From CAZWLD01 sp964634685 (GTDB lineage Bacteria; Bacillota_I; Bacilli_A; Acholeplasmatales; JAEDCM01): a stretch of 56,040 bases of DNA. Position 1 is the first letter of the stretch; each line of letters opens with the position of its first letter. A program made the translations under genes and the position numbers. The stretch is from the NCBI GenBank assembly GCA_964634685.1, contig CAZWLD010000012.1, forward strand, positions 1 through 56,040. Direction: 5' to 3'. Under the pieces are notes generated by a model. It searched no databases. It was not told the origin of the DNA and saw nothing but the letters and a program-made list of their open reading frames with translations. Shown here piece by piece: positions 1-7,452 of this stretch.

Positions 1-32
1 ATAGAAGGTTTTATAAAGTTTTATAGGATTAT

Positions 33-510
33 TTATACTGTTTTTAAACCTTTTTCATCCTTAAAAAAATATACATTCTTTTTAAAATGAGCCTCACGTT
101 CAAAGCCTAGCTTTTCTAATAATCGCCACGAGCATTCATTAAAAGGATCACATTCCGAATAGATACGATGAATATTCTTGGCATTTTCTAGAATCTTAGT
201 AATCGCCTCAAGAGCATAACCCTTTCTTTGATAATTCTTATTAATAATATAACCTAATTCCTTGGCTTCAAAATCACGATTACCAAAATAGATATTGCCA
301 ATCACCTTTTTTGATTCCTTTAGCTCAATTGCAATGAACTCATCACTATTTAATCGATATGCTAAATGCTCGCGCCCATTTTCGTAATCAATATTGAGAT
401 AAGCTTCAAACTCATCATCTTTTCTTTGTGATAAAAATTCAAACAAATCATCATAATCACTTTCAAAAAAAAGGGCGTAAAATCAACCTTTCCGTTTCTA
501 TTCTATTCAT
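33..510 (-). pseudogene. GNAT (RimJ/RimL-type) N-acetyltransferase, frameshifted at an A8 tract
   Basis: The downstream part reads as a GNAT acetyltransferase: it has ELGYIIN followed by the acetyl-CoA-binding QRKGYA and a C-terminal SWRLLEKLGFERE. The usual RimJ/L N-terminus is present but in another frame. From ATG at 510-508 one reads MNRIETERLILRPF and then stops. Removing one T from the T8 run (A8 at 465-472 on the + strand) joins it to ESDYDDLFEFLSQRK and gives one 158-residue protein of normal family size. The ATG overlaps the stop of the upstream P-loop gene, which suggests translational coupling. The substrate is unknown. The break may be a real inactivating slip, a phase-variable tract, or a sequencing error. 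A shorter in-frame start at TTG 446 lacks the N-terminal strand and is less likely. Confidence 0.8.
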
Positions 511-1297
511 GATTAATCATCCTCTTAATCTCCTCAATATCATAATTTTTTGACTTAACCACAATAGCCTTATCCTTGATAACCTCATTAATGATACGAA
601 GCTCAACTAATTGGCGATGCGAAAAATGCTCTAATAAAGACAATGTTGGATTTTTCTTAACATAAGGTGAATTATTAAAATAATCCATCATTGAATTAAA
701 CCAAGCCTCGTTATTGTTATCATCTACACGCTCATGACGAATAACATTAAAATTAGACTCTAAATCATCACTAGCAATATAAATTAATAAAAACTTATCA
801 TTCACAAGAGAAAATAATTCCTGATAAAAGGAAACAATTTCATCATCACTTAAGCAGTGAAACAAAATCAAATCCTCAACAATATTTTGAAGAAATGAGC
901 ATTCAAATAAATATGACTCATTTTCCCCTAAAAAGAAATTACGATATCTTTTTAAAATAATTCTCTTCATTTCATATAAGGATTTTCTTTTATTATAAAT
1001 TTCAAATTTCTCAGCATCTTGATAAAATGCACAATTACTAGTTCTAATTTTGGTATAGGTGATAATGTATTTTTCGTCCTCAATAAAAGTATTTTTTAAT
1101 ATTTCATTTTTTAAATCTGGATATTTATCAACAAATTTTTGATAATCAGGCTTATCCATATAGGTCTGCCAAGCTAAATCAACTAAGGAATAATCCCCTT
1201 CCTTAATAACCTTTAATTCAGGATAAGATTTATTAATATTATTCAACAAAGTCGATTTTCCTGAGCCCTGAATACCTTCGACAAAAATATTTTTCAT
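503..1297 (-). CDS. P-loop NTPase, deoxynucleoside-kinase-like, substrate unknown
   Basis: The protein starts MKNIFVEGIQGSGKST, a Walker A motif at the extreme N-terminus as in deoxynucleoside and thymidylate kinases. After it come about 250 residues with no other domain I recognise. An RHER segment near residue 190 could be a lid region. The ATG at 1297 is preferred because GGAGGG lies 8 nt upstream; a TTG sits one codon earlier. It lies 24 bp after the AEC permease gene and its end overlaps the acetyltransferase start, so it is probably in the same operon. ATP binding is well supported; kinase activity is inferred. Confidence 0.7.
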   Translation of the reverse strand: MKNIFVEGIQGSGKSTLLNNINKSYPELKVIKEGDYSLVDLAWQTYMDKPDYQKFVDKYPDLKNEILKNTFIEDEKYIITYTKIRTSNCAFYQDAEKFEIYNKRKSLYEMKRIILKRYRNFFLGENESYLFECSFLQNIVEDLILFHCLSDDEIVSFYQELFSLVNDKFLLIYIASDDLESNFNVIRHERVDDNNNEAWFNSMMDYFNNSPYVKKNPTLSLLEHFSHRQLVELRIINEVIKDKAIVVKSKNYDIEEIKRMINHE

Positions 1298-1323
1298 CAA
1301 ACAATCCCTCCACTTCTAACATA

Positions 1324-2244
1324 TTACAAAATCAATAAAACTAACGGAATTGTTAAAACCGACAAAATCGTTGTGATGATAATACAATTAGCCGCCAACT
1401 CCGTTTCCTTTTCATGAACCTCGGCTAGGGTCAAAATAATTGCCGCACAAGGAGCACAGCATAATATTAATATACTCGCCTTAAAAACATAATCAAAGGG
1501 CAAAAAATAAACCGCAAAATAACAAAGCAAAGGAAAAACCACGAGCTTATTTAACGCTGCTATATAAATAAACGGACGGGTAAATAAATTCTTTAAATCA
1601 ACCGAAGCTAACCGAATACCTAAGATAATCATACACAAGGGCATTGTCATTCGCGATAAGCCAAGACAAGCTTCATCAAATATATAAGGTAAATCAATAT
1701 TAAACACAAACAAAGGAATGGCAATCATCATCGTAATAAAGGTTGGATTTACAATTGCACTTTTTAGTGATATATACTTCTTTTCCTTGGTTAAACAATA
1801 AACACCCATCGTAAAAATCAAAATATTCATTGACAACATAAACATCGACGAATAACACATCGCAATCGGATACCCTGGTAATAATGATTTAATCAAGGGC
1901 ATTCCAAAAAAGCCAACATTTCCAAAAACACTAGCCATCGTTAATATTCGGTATTTTGCCATCTCAAATTTTTTTCGAAATAATAAAAACAAAAAACCTA
2001 AAACAATTATTTGTAACACTAAGGTCACAACAAAAAAATAAAGCATTGATAAAGCCGTTTGTCCGGTAAACTCCGTTGTCGTAAAGGCATTGATAATCAT
2101 TGCGGGGCCACTGACATAAATTAAAACCGCCGACAAGGTCTTTGAATGATCCGGCTTTGTCAATTTTGCCTTTGTCAATAAAAAGGCTGGAATCATATAT
2201 AAAATAGCAATTAAAACTGCATTTAAAGATGTCATAAAATCCAT
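1324..2244 (-). CDS. AEC family (auxin efflux carrier-like) permease
   Basis: This 306-residue, strongly hydrophobic protein has about ten membrane segments and the length and layout of the AEC family (bacterial malate/malonate or amino-acid permeases such as MleP). The family helix-break region appears as the NVGFFGMPL segment near residue 110. It sits in the cytoplasmic membrane. The transported compound cannot be told from sequence, but carboxylates are common for the family. It lies 39 bp downstream of the second MATE gene and 26 bp upstream of the P-loop gene, all on the minus strand. The start at 2244 has GGAG upstream; an in-frame ATG three codons later is an alternative. Confidence 0.8.
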   Translation of the reverse strand: MDFMTSLNAVLIAILYMIPAFLLTKAKLTKPDHSKTLSAVLIYVSGPAMIINAFTTTEFTGQTALSMLYFFVVTLVLQIIVLGFLFLLFRKKFEMAKYRILTMASVFGNVGFFGMPLIKSLLPGYPIAMCYSSMFMLSMNILIFTMGVYCLTKEKKYISLKSAIVNPTFITMMIAIPLFVFNIDLPYIFDEACLGLSRMTMPLCMIILGIRLASVDLKNLFTRPFIYIAALNKLVVFPLLCYFAVYFLPFDYVFKASILILCCAPCAAIILTLAEVHEKETELAANCIIITTILSVLTIPLVLLIL

Positions 2245-2283
2245 TATTTTCTCACTCCATCCTTTATTATTTCAAAAAAATGC

Positions 2284-3633
2284 TTATTCAATCTTAGCGA
2301 TTATCGATTTAAATCGGATTAGGAAAATCAATCCGCAAGCTGTAGCGGCTAAAACATCCGCAATTGGCTCCGCATAATAAATTCCCGAAACACCAAAATA
2401 TACCGGCAAGATTAAAGCTAAAGGAACTAATAAAATCACCTTTCGCAATAACGCGATAAACAAAGAAATCTTGGCCTCAGATAAAGCAATAAACGTCGTT
2501 TGACACGCTCTTTGAATCCCAAAGATAAGCATTCCTGCCATAAAAATCGGTAAATATTTACCACATAAGGAAATAAGCTTTAAATCTCTTGAAAACATCA
2601 TTCCAAAATTTTTTGGAAAAATCATCACAAAAGCTGTAAAGATTGAGGTAAAGAAAAAACAAACCAACAAATTTAACCTTACTGCTTCCTTTAATCTATC
2701 AACATTTTTAGCGCCAAAATTATAGCTTATGATTGGCGTTACCCCTTGGGTAAAGCCCGTAATCGGAACACTCACAAGCATCATAACACTTTGTAAAACC
2801 GTAAGCAAGGATACATAAATATCCCCACCATAATCTCGCAAGCCCTTATTTAAAACAAAACCAATCAATGATTCGGTTGCTGACATCACAAAAGGAGATA
2901 CACCCAAAGCTAAGATACCTAATAGAATGGTCGAATTTAATTTCATATCACCAATTCTAATTCTTAAAGCGGCCTTTTTACTAAATAAAAATCCTAAAAT
3001 AAAACTAGCAGAAGCCAATTGCGATAAAACCGTTGCGATTGCGGCCCCTTTTATTCCTAAATTAAAAACAAAAATAAACAACGGGTCTAATATAATGTTT
3101 AAAATAGCACCTATTAATACCGATATCATCGCAATCGTACTTTTTCCTTGGGCCGTAATGAAGGTATTTAATCCGATTGAAATCAAAACAAAAAAGGTTC
3201 CAATTAGATATATTGATAAATAGTCATTTGCATAAAAAAAAGTATTTGAGGAAGCTCCAATAGCATAAAGCAAGGGCTTTTTAATGCCATAAAATAAAAT
3301 CATCAAAATAAGCGAAAAAATAATCAATAAGGAAAAACCATTTCCCAAAATATGATGAGCTTTTTCTTTATCACCCTCACCTAATGCTTTAGCAGCTAAG
3401 GGTGCGCCGCCTCCACCAACAAAGGACGCAAAAGCCGAAATAAGCGTGATAATGGGAGCACAAAGGCCTAATCCAGCTAGAGCATTCGCCCCAACATCGG
3501 CCATATTACCAATATATATTCGATCGACAATATTGTACAAAAGATTAACGAGTTGAGCCAAAACACAAGGAAGACCCATCATTATACACAATTTCCAAAT
3601 TTTTTCTTTTCCTAATACTTGTTCATTATTCAT
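2284..3633 (-). CDS. MATE family efflux transporter (second of a pair)
   Basis: The 449-residue protein has the twelve-helix pattern of MATE/MatE drug-sodium or proton antiporters in two similar halves. The NIVDRIYIGNM segment near residue 35 matches the conserved N-half motif. It resembles the MepA-like branch common in Bacillota. The start overlaps the end of the upstream MATE gene by 8 bp (ATGAATAA), so the two are translationally coupled. This copy is only distantly similar to its neighbour, so the pair is not a recent duplication. The substrate is unknown; multidrug or toxic-metabolite export is the family role. Confidence 0.88.
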   Translation of the reverse strand: MNNEQVLGKEKIWKLCIMMGLPCVLAQLVNLLYNIVDRIYIGNMADVGANALAGLGLCAPIITLISAFASFVGGGGAPLAAKALGEGDKEKAHHILGNGFSLLIIFSLILMILFYGIKKPLLYAIGASSNTFFYANDYLSIYLIGTFFVLISIGLNTFITAQGKSTIAMISVLIGAILNIILDPLFIFVFNLGIKGAAIATVLSQLASASFILGFLFSKKAALRIRIGDMKLNSTILLGILALGVSPFVMSATESLIGFVLNKGLRDYGGDIYVSLLTVLQSVMMLVSVPITGFTQGVTPIISYNFGAKNVDRLKEAVRLNLLVCFFFTSIFTAFVMIFPKNFGMMFSRDLKLISLCGKYLPIFMAGMLIFGIQRACQTTFIALSEAKISLFIALLRKVILLVPLALILPVYFGVSGIYYAEPIADVLAATACGLIFLIRFKSIIAKIE

Positions 3634-4978
3634 ATAGTACCTCGCGCTTTTGATGATTTCTATATATCATATTAATAATATTCAATGCCACAAAGCTCAA
3701 CGACCACGTAAAAGGATAAAACCAGAAAATAGTTGATATTTGGTTCCACCATGATAAGGCAATCGGAATACCAAAAATACGAACACAAACCCAACAAAAA
3801 ATCATAATAAACATTGGGTTTTTCGAATGGCCTGCCCCGCGCATAATTCCACTCATTCCATGAGAAAAGGCTAAGAGGAAATAAAAAGGCGTAATAATAT
3901 GGGTTTGTAAAGCACCTATTTTAATAACATCGGGATTATCGGTAAACAAGCCAAGGATTTGTGGAGCTAAAGCAAATAAAATCAAGCCTAAAAATTCAGT
4001 AATCAATAAGTCAACTAATAAGCCTTGCATTGCTCCCTTGCGAGCTCTTTCATCCTTTTTGGCCCCAATATTTTGACCAACATAAGTTGATAATGCCATT
4101 GAAAATGAGCCGGAAGGCATCGTCGCAAAGCCTTCAATTTTCGAATAAGCGCCACAGCCAGCTTGTGCAATATCACCAAAAGTATTGATATTCGATTGAA
4201 TAAAAACATTAGAAAATGAAATAATCGAATTTTGAATTCCGGTTGGAACACCATACGCAATTATTTTTTTAAGCTCTGATTTCGAAAGACCAATCTCCTT
4301 AAAGGAAAATTGATAATTCTCCTTCGTCTTTATTAACATCCAGAATGTCAAAACCATCGAAACAGCTTGACTAATCATTGTCGCAACACCAACGCCAACA
4401 ACGCCAAACCTAAAGACACCGACAAACAACAAATCTAAAATAATATTAACAATGCAAGCGATGATTAAAAAATACAATGGATGTCTCGAATCACCAACGG
4501 CCCGGAAAATAGCACTTCCCATATTATATAAAAGGGTAAAAATAACACCTAAAAAATAAGTTTGAAAATATTTTGTCGATAAAGGAAGAATATTTTCAGG
4601 TGTTTTCATAATCTTTAATAACAATGGACTTACAAAGAAGCCAATAATGGTCATAAAGATTCCTAAAATAAAACAAAATGTCACAGCGGTATGAATGCAT
4701 TTTCGCATTCTTTCTTCATTATGAGCACCAAAATATTGAGCTACTACTATTCCCGCTCCGACACTAATACCTTGAATTAAACCGATTAATAAATTTATTA
4801 ATGACCCCGAGGATGAAACCGCCCCTAAAGCCTCATAGCCAACAAATTTCCCAACAACCATTGAATCCACAACATTGTAAAGCTGCTGGAAAATATTTCC
4901 CAATAATAAAGGCAAAGTAAATAAGATGATAACCTTGACGGGGTTGCCTTCGGTCATATCAACATTTTTCCGATTCAT
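3626..4978 (-). CDS. MATE family efflux transporter (first of a pair)
   Basis: A roughly 450-residue MATE transporter. It opens MNRKNVDMTEGNPVKVI and carries YNVVDSMVVGKFVG, the family motif in helix 1. The start at 4978 is chosen over a longer reading to 5035 because AGAGGG sits upstream and the extra 19 residues would be coded across a terminator hairpin. It is the first gene of the likely operon MATE, MATE, AEC, P-loop, GNAT. The promoter at 5006-5034 overlaps the terminator of the gene upstream. Substrate unknown. Confidence 0.88.
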   Translation of the reverse strand: MNRKNVDMTEGNPVKVIILFTLPLLLGNIFQQLYNVVDSMVVGKFVGYEALGAVSSSGSLINLLIGLIQGISVGAGIVVAQYFGAHNEERMRKCIHTAVTFCFILGIFMTIIGFFVSPLLLKIMKTPENILPLSTKYFQTYFLGVIFTLLYNMGSAIFRAVGDSRHPLYFLIIACIVNIILDLLFVGVFRFGVVGVGVATMISQAVSMVLTFWMLIKTKENYQFSFKEIGLSKSELKKIIAYGVPTGIQNSIISFSNVFIQSNINTFGDIAQAGCGAYSKIEGFATMPSGSFSMALSTYVGQNIGAKKDERARKGAMQGLLVDLLITEFLGLILFALAPQILGLFTDNPDVIKIGALQTHIITPFYFLLAFSHGMSGIMRGAGHSKNPMFIMIFCWVCVRIFGIPIALSWWNQISTIFWFYPFTWSLSFVALNIINMIYRNHQKREVLYE

Positions 4979-5005
4979 TATTAATACACCCTCTCGCAAG
5001 TTTCT

Positions 5006-5034
5006 ATTATAGCAAAAAAAATAGTCGTTGTACA
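5006..5034 (-). promoter_or_regulatory. Sigma-A-type promoter for the MATE operon
   Basis: Read on the minus strand: TGTACA, 17 nt, TATAAT (the -10 is at 5006-5011). The -35 lies inside the loop of the terminator of the preceding gene, and the spacer contains that terminator's T tract. The -10 is consensus; the -35 matches four of six. Confidence 0.5.
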
Positions 5035-5050
5035 TATTTAACGACTATTT
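5013..5050 (-). terminator. Rho-independent terminator of the (Cys-Ala)6 membrane protein gene
   Basis: Perfect 11-bp stem AAATAGTCGTT / AACGACTATTT (5019-5029 with 5040-5050), followed on the minus strand by a run of eight T. It sits 14 bp after the stop codon at 5065. Confidence 0.85.
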
Positions 5051-5064
5051 ATAGTTTGAAAACG

Positions 5065-6060
5065 CTACTTATTCTTTAATTTTTCAATAATAATATCATG
5101 ATCAAAATTGGTGAAATCCTTACGACTACAGCCGGCTCTTCCGCCACCAGCACAGGCACAAGCGCAGGCACACGCGCAAGCACAGGAATGACCACCACCA
5201 GAGCTTGAACCACTATTCACAACCCTTGGAGGATTAAGGGTCTGTCCTTTACGATTGATTCCTTGATGATGGAAATGATACCAGTGGTGATGATAATATC
5301 TATGACCTGAATATCCTCGATAATAATAATATCCGCCCCCACGCGAACGACTGCTAGCATAGATAACAATAAAAATCGTCACAAAGAAAACAACCAAAAA
5401 AACAACAAAGATAATGGCTCCTGTTGGATCATCTGTCGAAGGATCCCATTGCTTTTTTAAATTCATATTTACAAAAAAATCATCATCATATCTGACATCA
5501 CAATTGATGGTTTCATTGTAATCTAAGCTATACTCCCAAAAATAATAATTATCATTTTCTTTATTAGAATTAGTCCACAAAATATTAGCCTTCGGCCAAC
5601 TCACTGTTATCCTGTCAACCCTAATTTCTTCAAACCAACCCGGAGTAAAGCGATATTGAACCTCTTTGTTCTCTTCATCATAAGTGAAAAAACGCTCTTG
5701 ATGGAAGGAAAAAGAAAATTCAACAACACTTCCCGCATAATATGATTTATTAAAATCCATTCTAATATAGGCTCCATCCTCAGAAGAATAATGAATATCG
5801 GAAATATTGTCAGACAAGGCGTTTATATTAGATACAAAACGATTAGGAACGCCAATTTTAACCCACTTTAACGGTCCCTCGCTGCTTGAATTTAAGACCT
5901 CCCACTTAATATGATATTCTAAATCTAGGGTCGCATCATCATAAACATTTGTAACCTTAATATCATATTCTAAAATTCGATCTAAAGGTGTAAAAGCCAA
6001 AACAGGGGATGTCCAAAGCAATGTTACTAATAAAATTATGCTTAATATGAGCTTTTTCAT
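5065..6060 (-). CDS. Secreted/membrane protein with (Cys-Ala)6 tail, possible radical SAM substrate
   Basis: This 331-residue protein has a signal peptide (residues 1-22, ending VLAF), an extracellular beta-rich domain of about 190 residues that resembles the start of DUF2207-type domains, one membrane helix near 214-236, and a cytoplasmic-side tail. The tail runs from Gly/Tyr/His-rich (YYYYRGYSGH, HHHWYHFHH) through Ser/Gly to HS then (Cys-Ala)6 at 293-304, then GGGRAGC and a charged end. The start directly abuts the stop of the radical SAM gene (TAAATG), so the two are translated together. Alternating Cys in a low-complexity tail beside a SPASM-type enzyme suggests a modified tail, as in RiPP systems, but that is inference. 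Without modification the tail could instead bind metal or form disulfides. Confidence 0.75.
   Translation of the reverse strand: MKKLILSIILLVTLLWTSPVLAFTPLDRILEYDIKVTNVYDDATLDLEYHIKWEVLNSSSEGPLKWVKIGVPNRFVSNINALSDNISDIHYSSEDGAYIRMDFNKSYYAGSVVEFSFSFHQERFFTYDEENKEVQYRFTPGWFEEIRVDRITVSWPKANILWTNSNKENDNYYFWEYSLDYNETINCDVRYDDDFFVNMNLKKQWDPSTDDPTGAIIFVVFLVVFFVTIFIVIYASSRSRGGGYYYYRGYSGHRYYHHHWYHFHHQGINRKGQTLNPPRVVNSGSSSGGGHSCACACACACACAGGGRAGCSRKDFTNFDHDIIIEKLKNK
5149..5184 (-). repeat. Six Cys-Ala codon pairs
   Basis: Twelve codons encode (Cys-Ala)6 using both TGT and TGC, and GCT, GCG and GCC. The changing third positions show that the amino-acid pattern is conserved and that this is not a simple DNA repeat. 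It is followed by the codons for GGGRAGC. Confidence 0.9.
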
Positions 6061-7410
6061 TTATTTTCCCCCTTTTAATAAGCAAACCTGTTTTTTGGTT
6101 GCGGCCAAATTACGAATTTTTTTCGTTTCCTTATTGTTCCAAATTTTCTTCCAATCATCCTCTAATAAATTACCAAGCGTTTGACCATTAAGCCATGACT
6201 GGCATGGCACAACATCACCATTAGGACAAACTGCCATATTCGATAAGCAAGCCCCACAGGATGGCACAACCATCCCCCAAATCTTAAGGTTACGTTCACT
6301 AATCCAACCAGGAGAGGTAAAGGAAATCTCCAAGTCATTGTCCTTTGCATAGCGATGAGCCTCAGAAATCACTCGCGAAATATCTTCACTTGAGAGTTTG
6401 GTAATCAATGAATCCTCATTTAACGCATTTCCGGAAGGAATAAGCCCGGACGAAGAAAAATATTTTACACCTAATGATTGCCCAAACATAATAGTCTTTA
6501 CATAATCGCTATTTAAACTACAAAGGGGAGTGTTAATACTAACATCTAAGCCTGCTAAAACAGCATTTTTAATTCCCCTAACGGTTTCATCAAAGTGATC
6601 TCCACCCACTAATCGATTATGGATTTCCTTATCAAAGGAATATAAGGTAACCTGGACACTATCGAGACTTGCCTCATATAAATCATGACAAAGTGATTCC
6701 GTAAGCAAAATTCCATTGGTATTTAATCTCGTCACAAACCATTTCGAATATTCAATCAATTCAACTAAATCATCACGAAGCGTTGCCTCACCACCCGTAA
6801 AGGTTAATTGAGGTATCATCGCCTCTTGACACTTATCAATGATTTTTTTCCATTCAAAGGTGCTAAGCTCATTCGTGCTAGCCATAACCTCATTAGCCGC
6901 ATAGCAATGAAGGCATTTCTGATTACAATGCCAACGGCCGTTTTTTTCCATCGAGCTAACCATTAAATCCATTCGATGAGGTGAAGCCATATATTTAGCA
7001 TATTGAGATAATGTCAAATATCCAAGCCTTTGATCAGGCTCAATTCCCTTCGCAAGATCTAAAAATGTCTTGATTAAATCTCCAAGATCTTCTTTAAAAA
7101 TACTTTTATCAACGCCTGGAAAAATTGTGGTCGCATCCTTGACTGTTTTCTCAATCAAAACATCAATGTCTTCATCCGAAACACTCATTCCATCTAATTT
7201 ATTCAAATTTTCAATAAAAATCTTTAACAAAACCGCCCAAGCGCTTTGAAGCGGTAAAACCGAATAGCCATTGATAATAACCACCCAAGGAATACTTGGC
7301 TTGGGATTTTTTGGTGGAACTAAATGAATACGACAAACACCACTTGATTTTGGATTTAATGTTGTATGACAAACACCACTACAGGTTTTCAAATATTGTT
7401 TAAGACTCAT
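6061..7410 (-). CDS. Radical SAM/SPASM-type enzyme paired with the (Cys-Ala)6 protein
   Basis: The 449-residue protein has the radical SAM cluster motif CNQKCLHC (Cys 162, 166, 169), the GGE-type strand LTFTGGEATLRDD, and a C-terminal SPASM-like region (CGACLSNMAVCPNGDVVPC, then GNL and W). The last cysteine block is short (QVCLLKGGK), so a full second auxiliary cluster is uncertain. About 160 residues precede the core, including Cys 10, 14 and 26 and a hydrophobic PWVVIINGYSVLP stretch. They do not clearly match a PqqD/RRE fold. SPASM proteins commonly mature peptides or proteins by C-S or C-C crosslinks. The next gene abuts it and encodes a Cys-Ala tail, the obvious candidate target. RBS AAAGGAG precedes the ATG. 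Confidence 0.85.
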   Translation of the reverse strand: MSLKQYLKTCSGVCHTTLNPKSSGVCRIHLVPPKNPKPSIPWVVIINGYSVLPLQSAWAVLLKIFIENLNKLDGMSVSDEDIDVLIEKTVKDATTIFPGVDKSIFKEDLGDLIKTFLDLAKGIEPDQRLGYLTLSQYAKYMASPHRMDLMVSSMEKNGRWHCNQKCLHCYAANEVMASTNELSTFEWKKIIDKCQEAMIPQLTFTGGEATLRDDLVELIEYSKWFVTRLNTNGILLTESLCHDLYEASLDSVQVTLYSFDKEIHNRLVGGDHFDETVRGIKNAVLAGLDVSINTPLCSLNSDYVKTIMFGQSLGVKYFSSSGLIPSGNALNEDSLITKLSSEDISRVISEAHRYAKDNDLEISFTSPGWISERNLKIWGMVVPSCGACLSNMAVCPNGDVVPCQSWLNGQTLGNLLEDDWKKIWNNKETKKIRNLAATKKQVCLLKGGK

Positions 7411-7424
7411 AAATTATCTCCTTT

Positions 7425-7452
7425 ATTAAAATAACCCTTAGAAAGCTAAGGA
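7425..7452 (-). terminator. Terminator after the large surface protein gene
   Basis: Stem CCTTAG / CTAAGG (7436-7441 with 7446-7451), tetraloop, then GTTATTTT on the minus strand. It lies between the surface protein stop (7453) and the radical SAM start, so the pair downstream is probably a separate unit or partly read through. Confidence 0.6.

Noticed and set aside
2284..4978. The two MATE genes as a recent tandem duplication
   Set aside because: They share family motifs, but their sequences are quite different along the full length.
5149..5184. Simple-sequence DNA expansion
   Set aside because: The codons differ at third positions (TGT/TGC; GCT/GCG/GCC), so the repeat is at the protein level.
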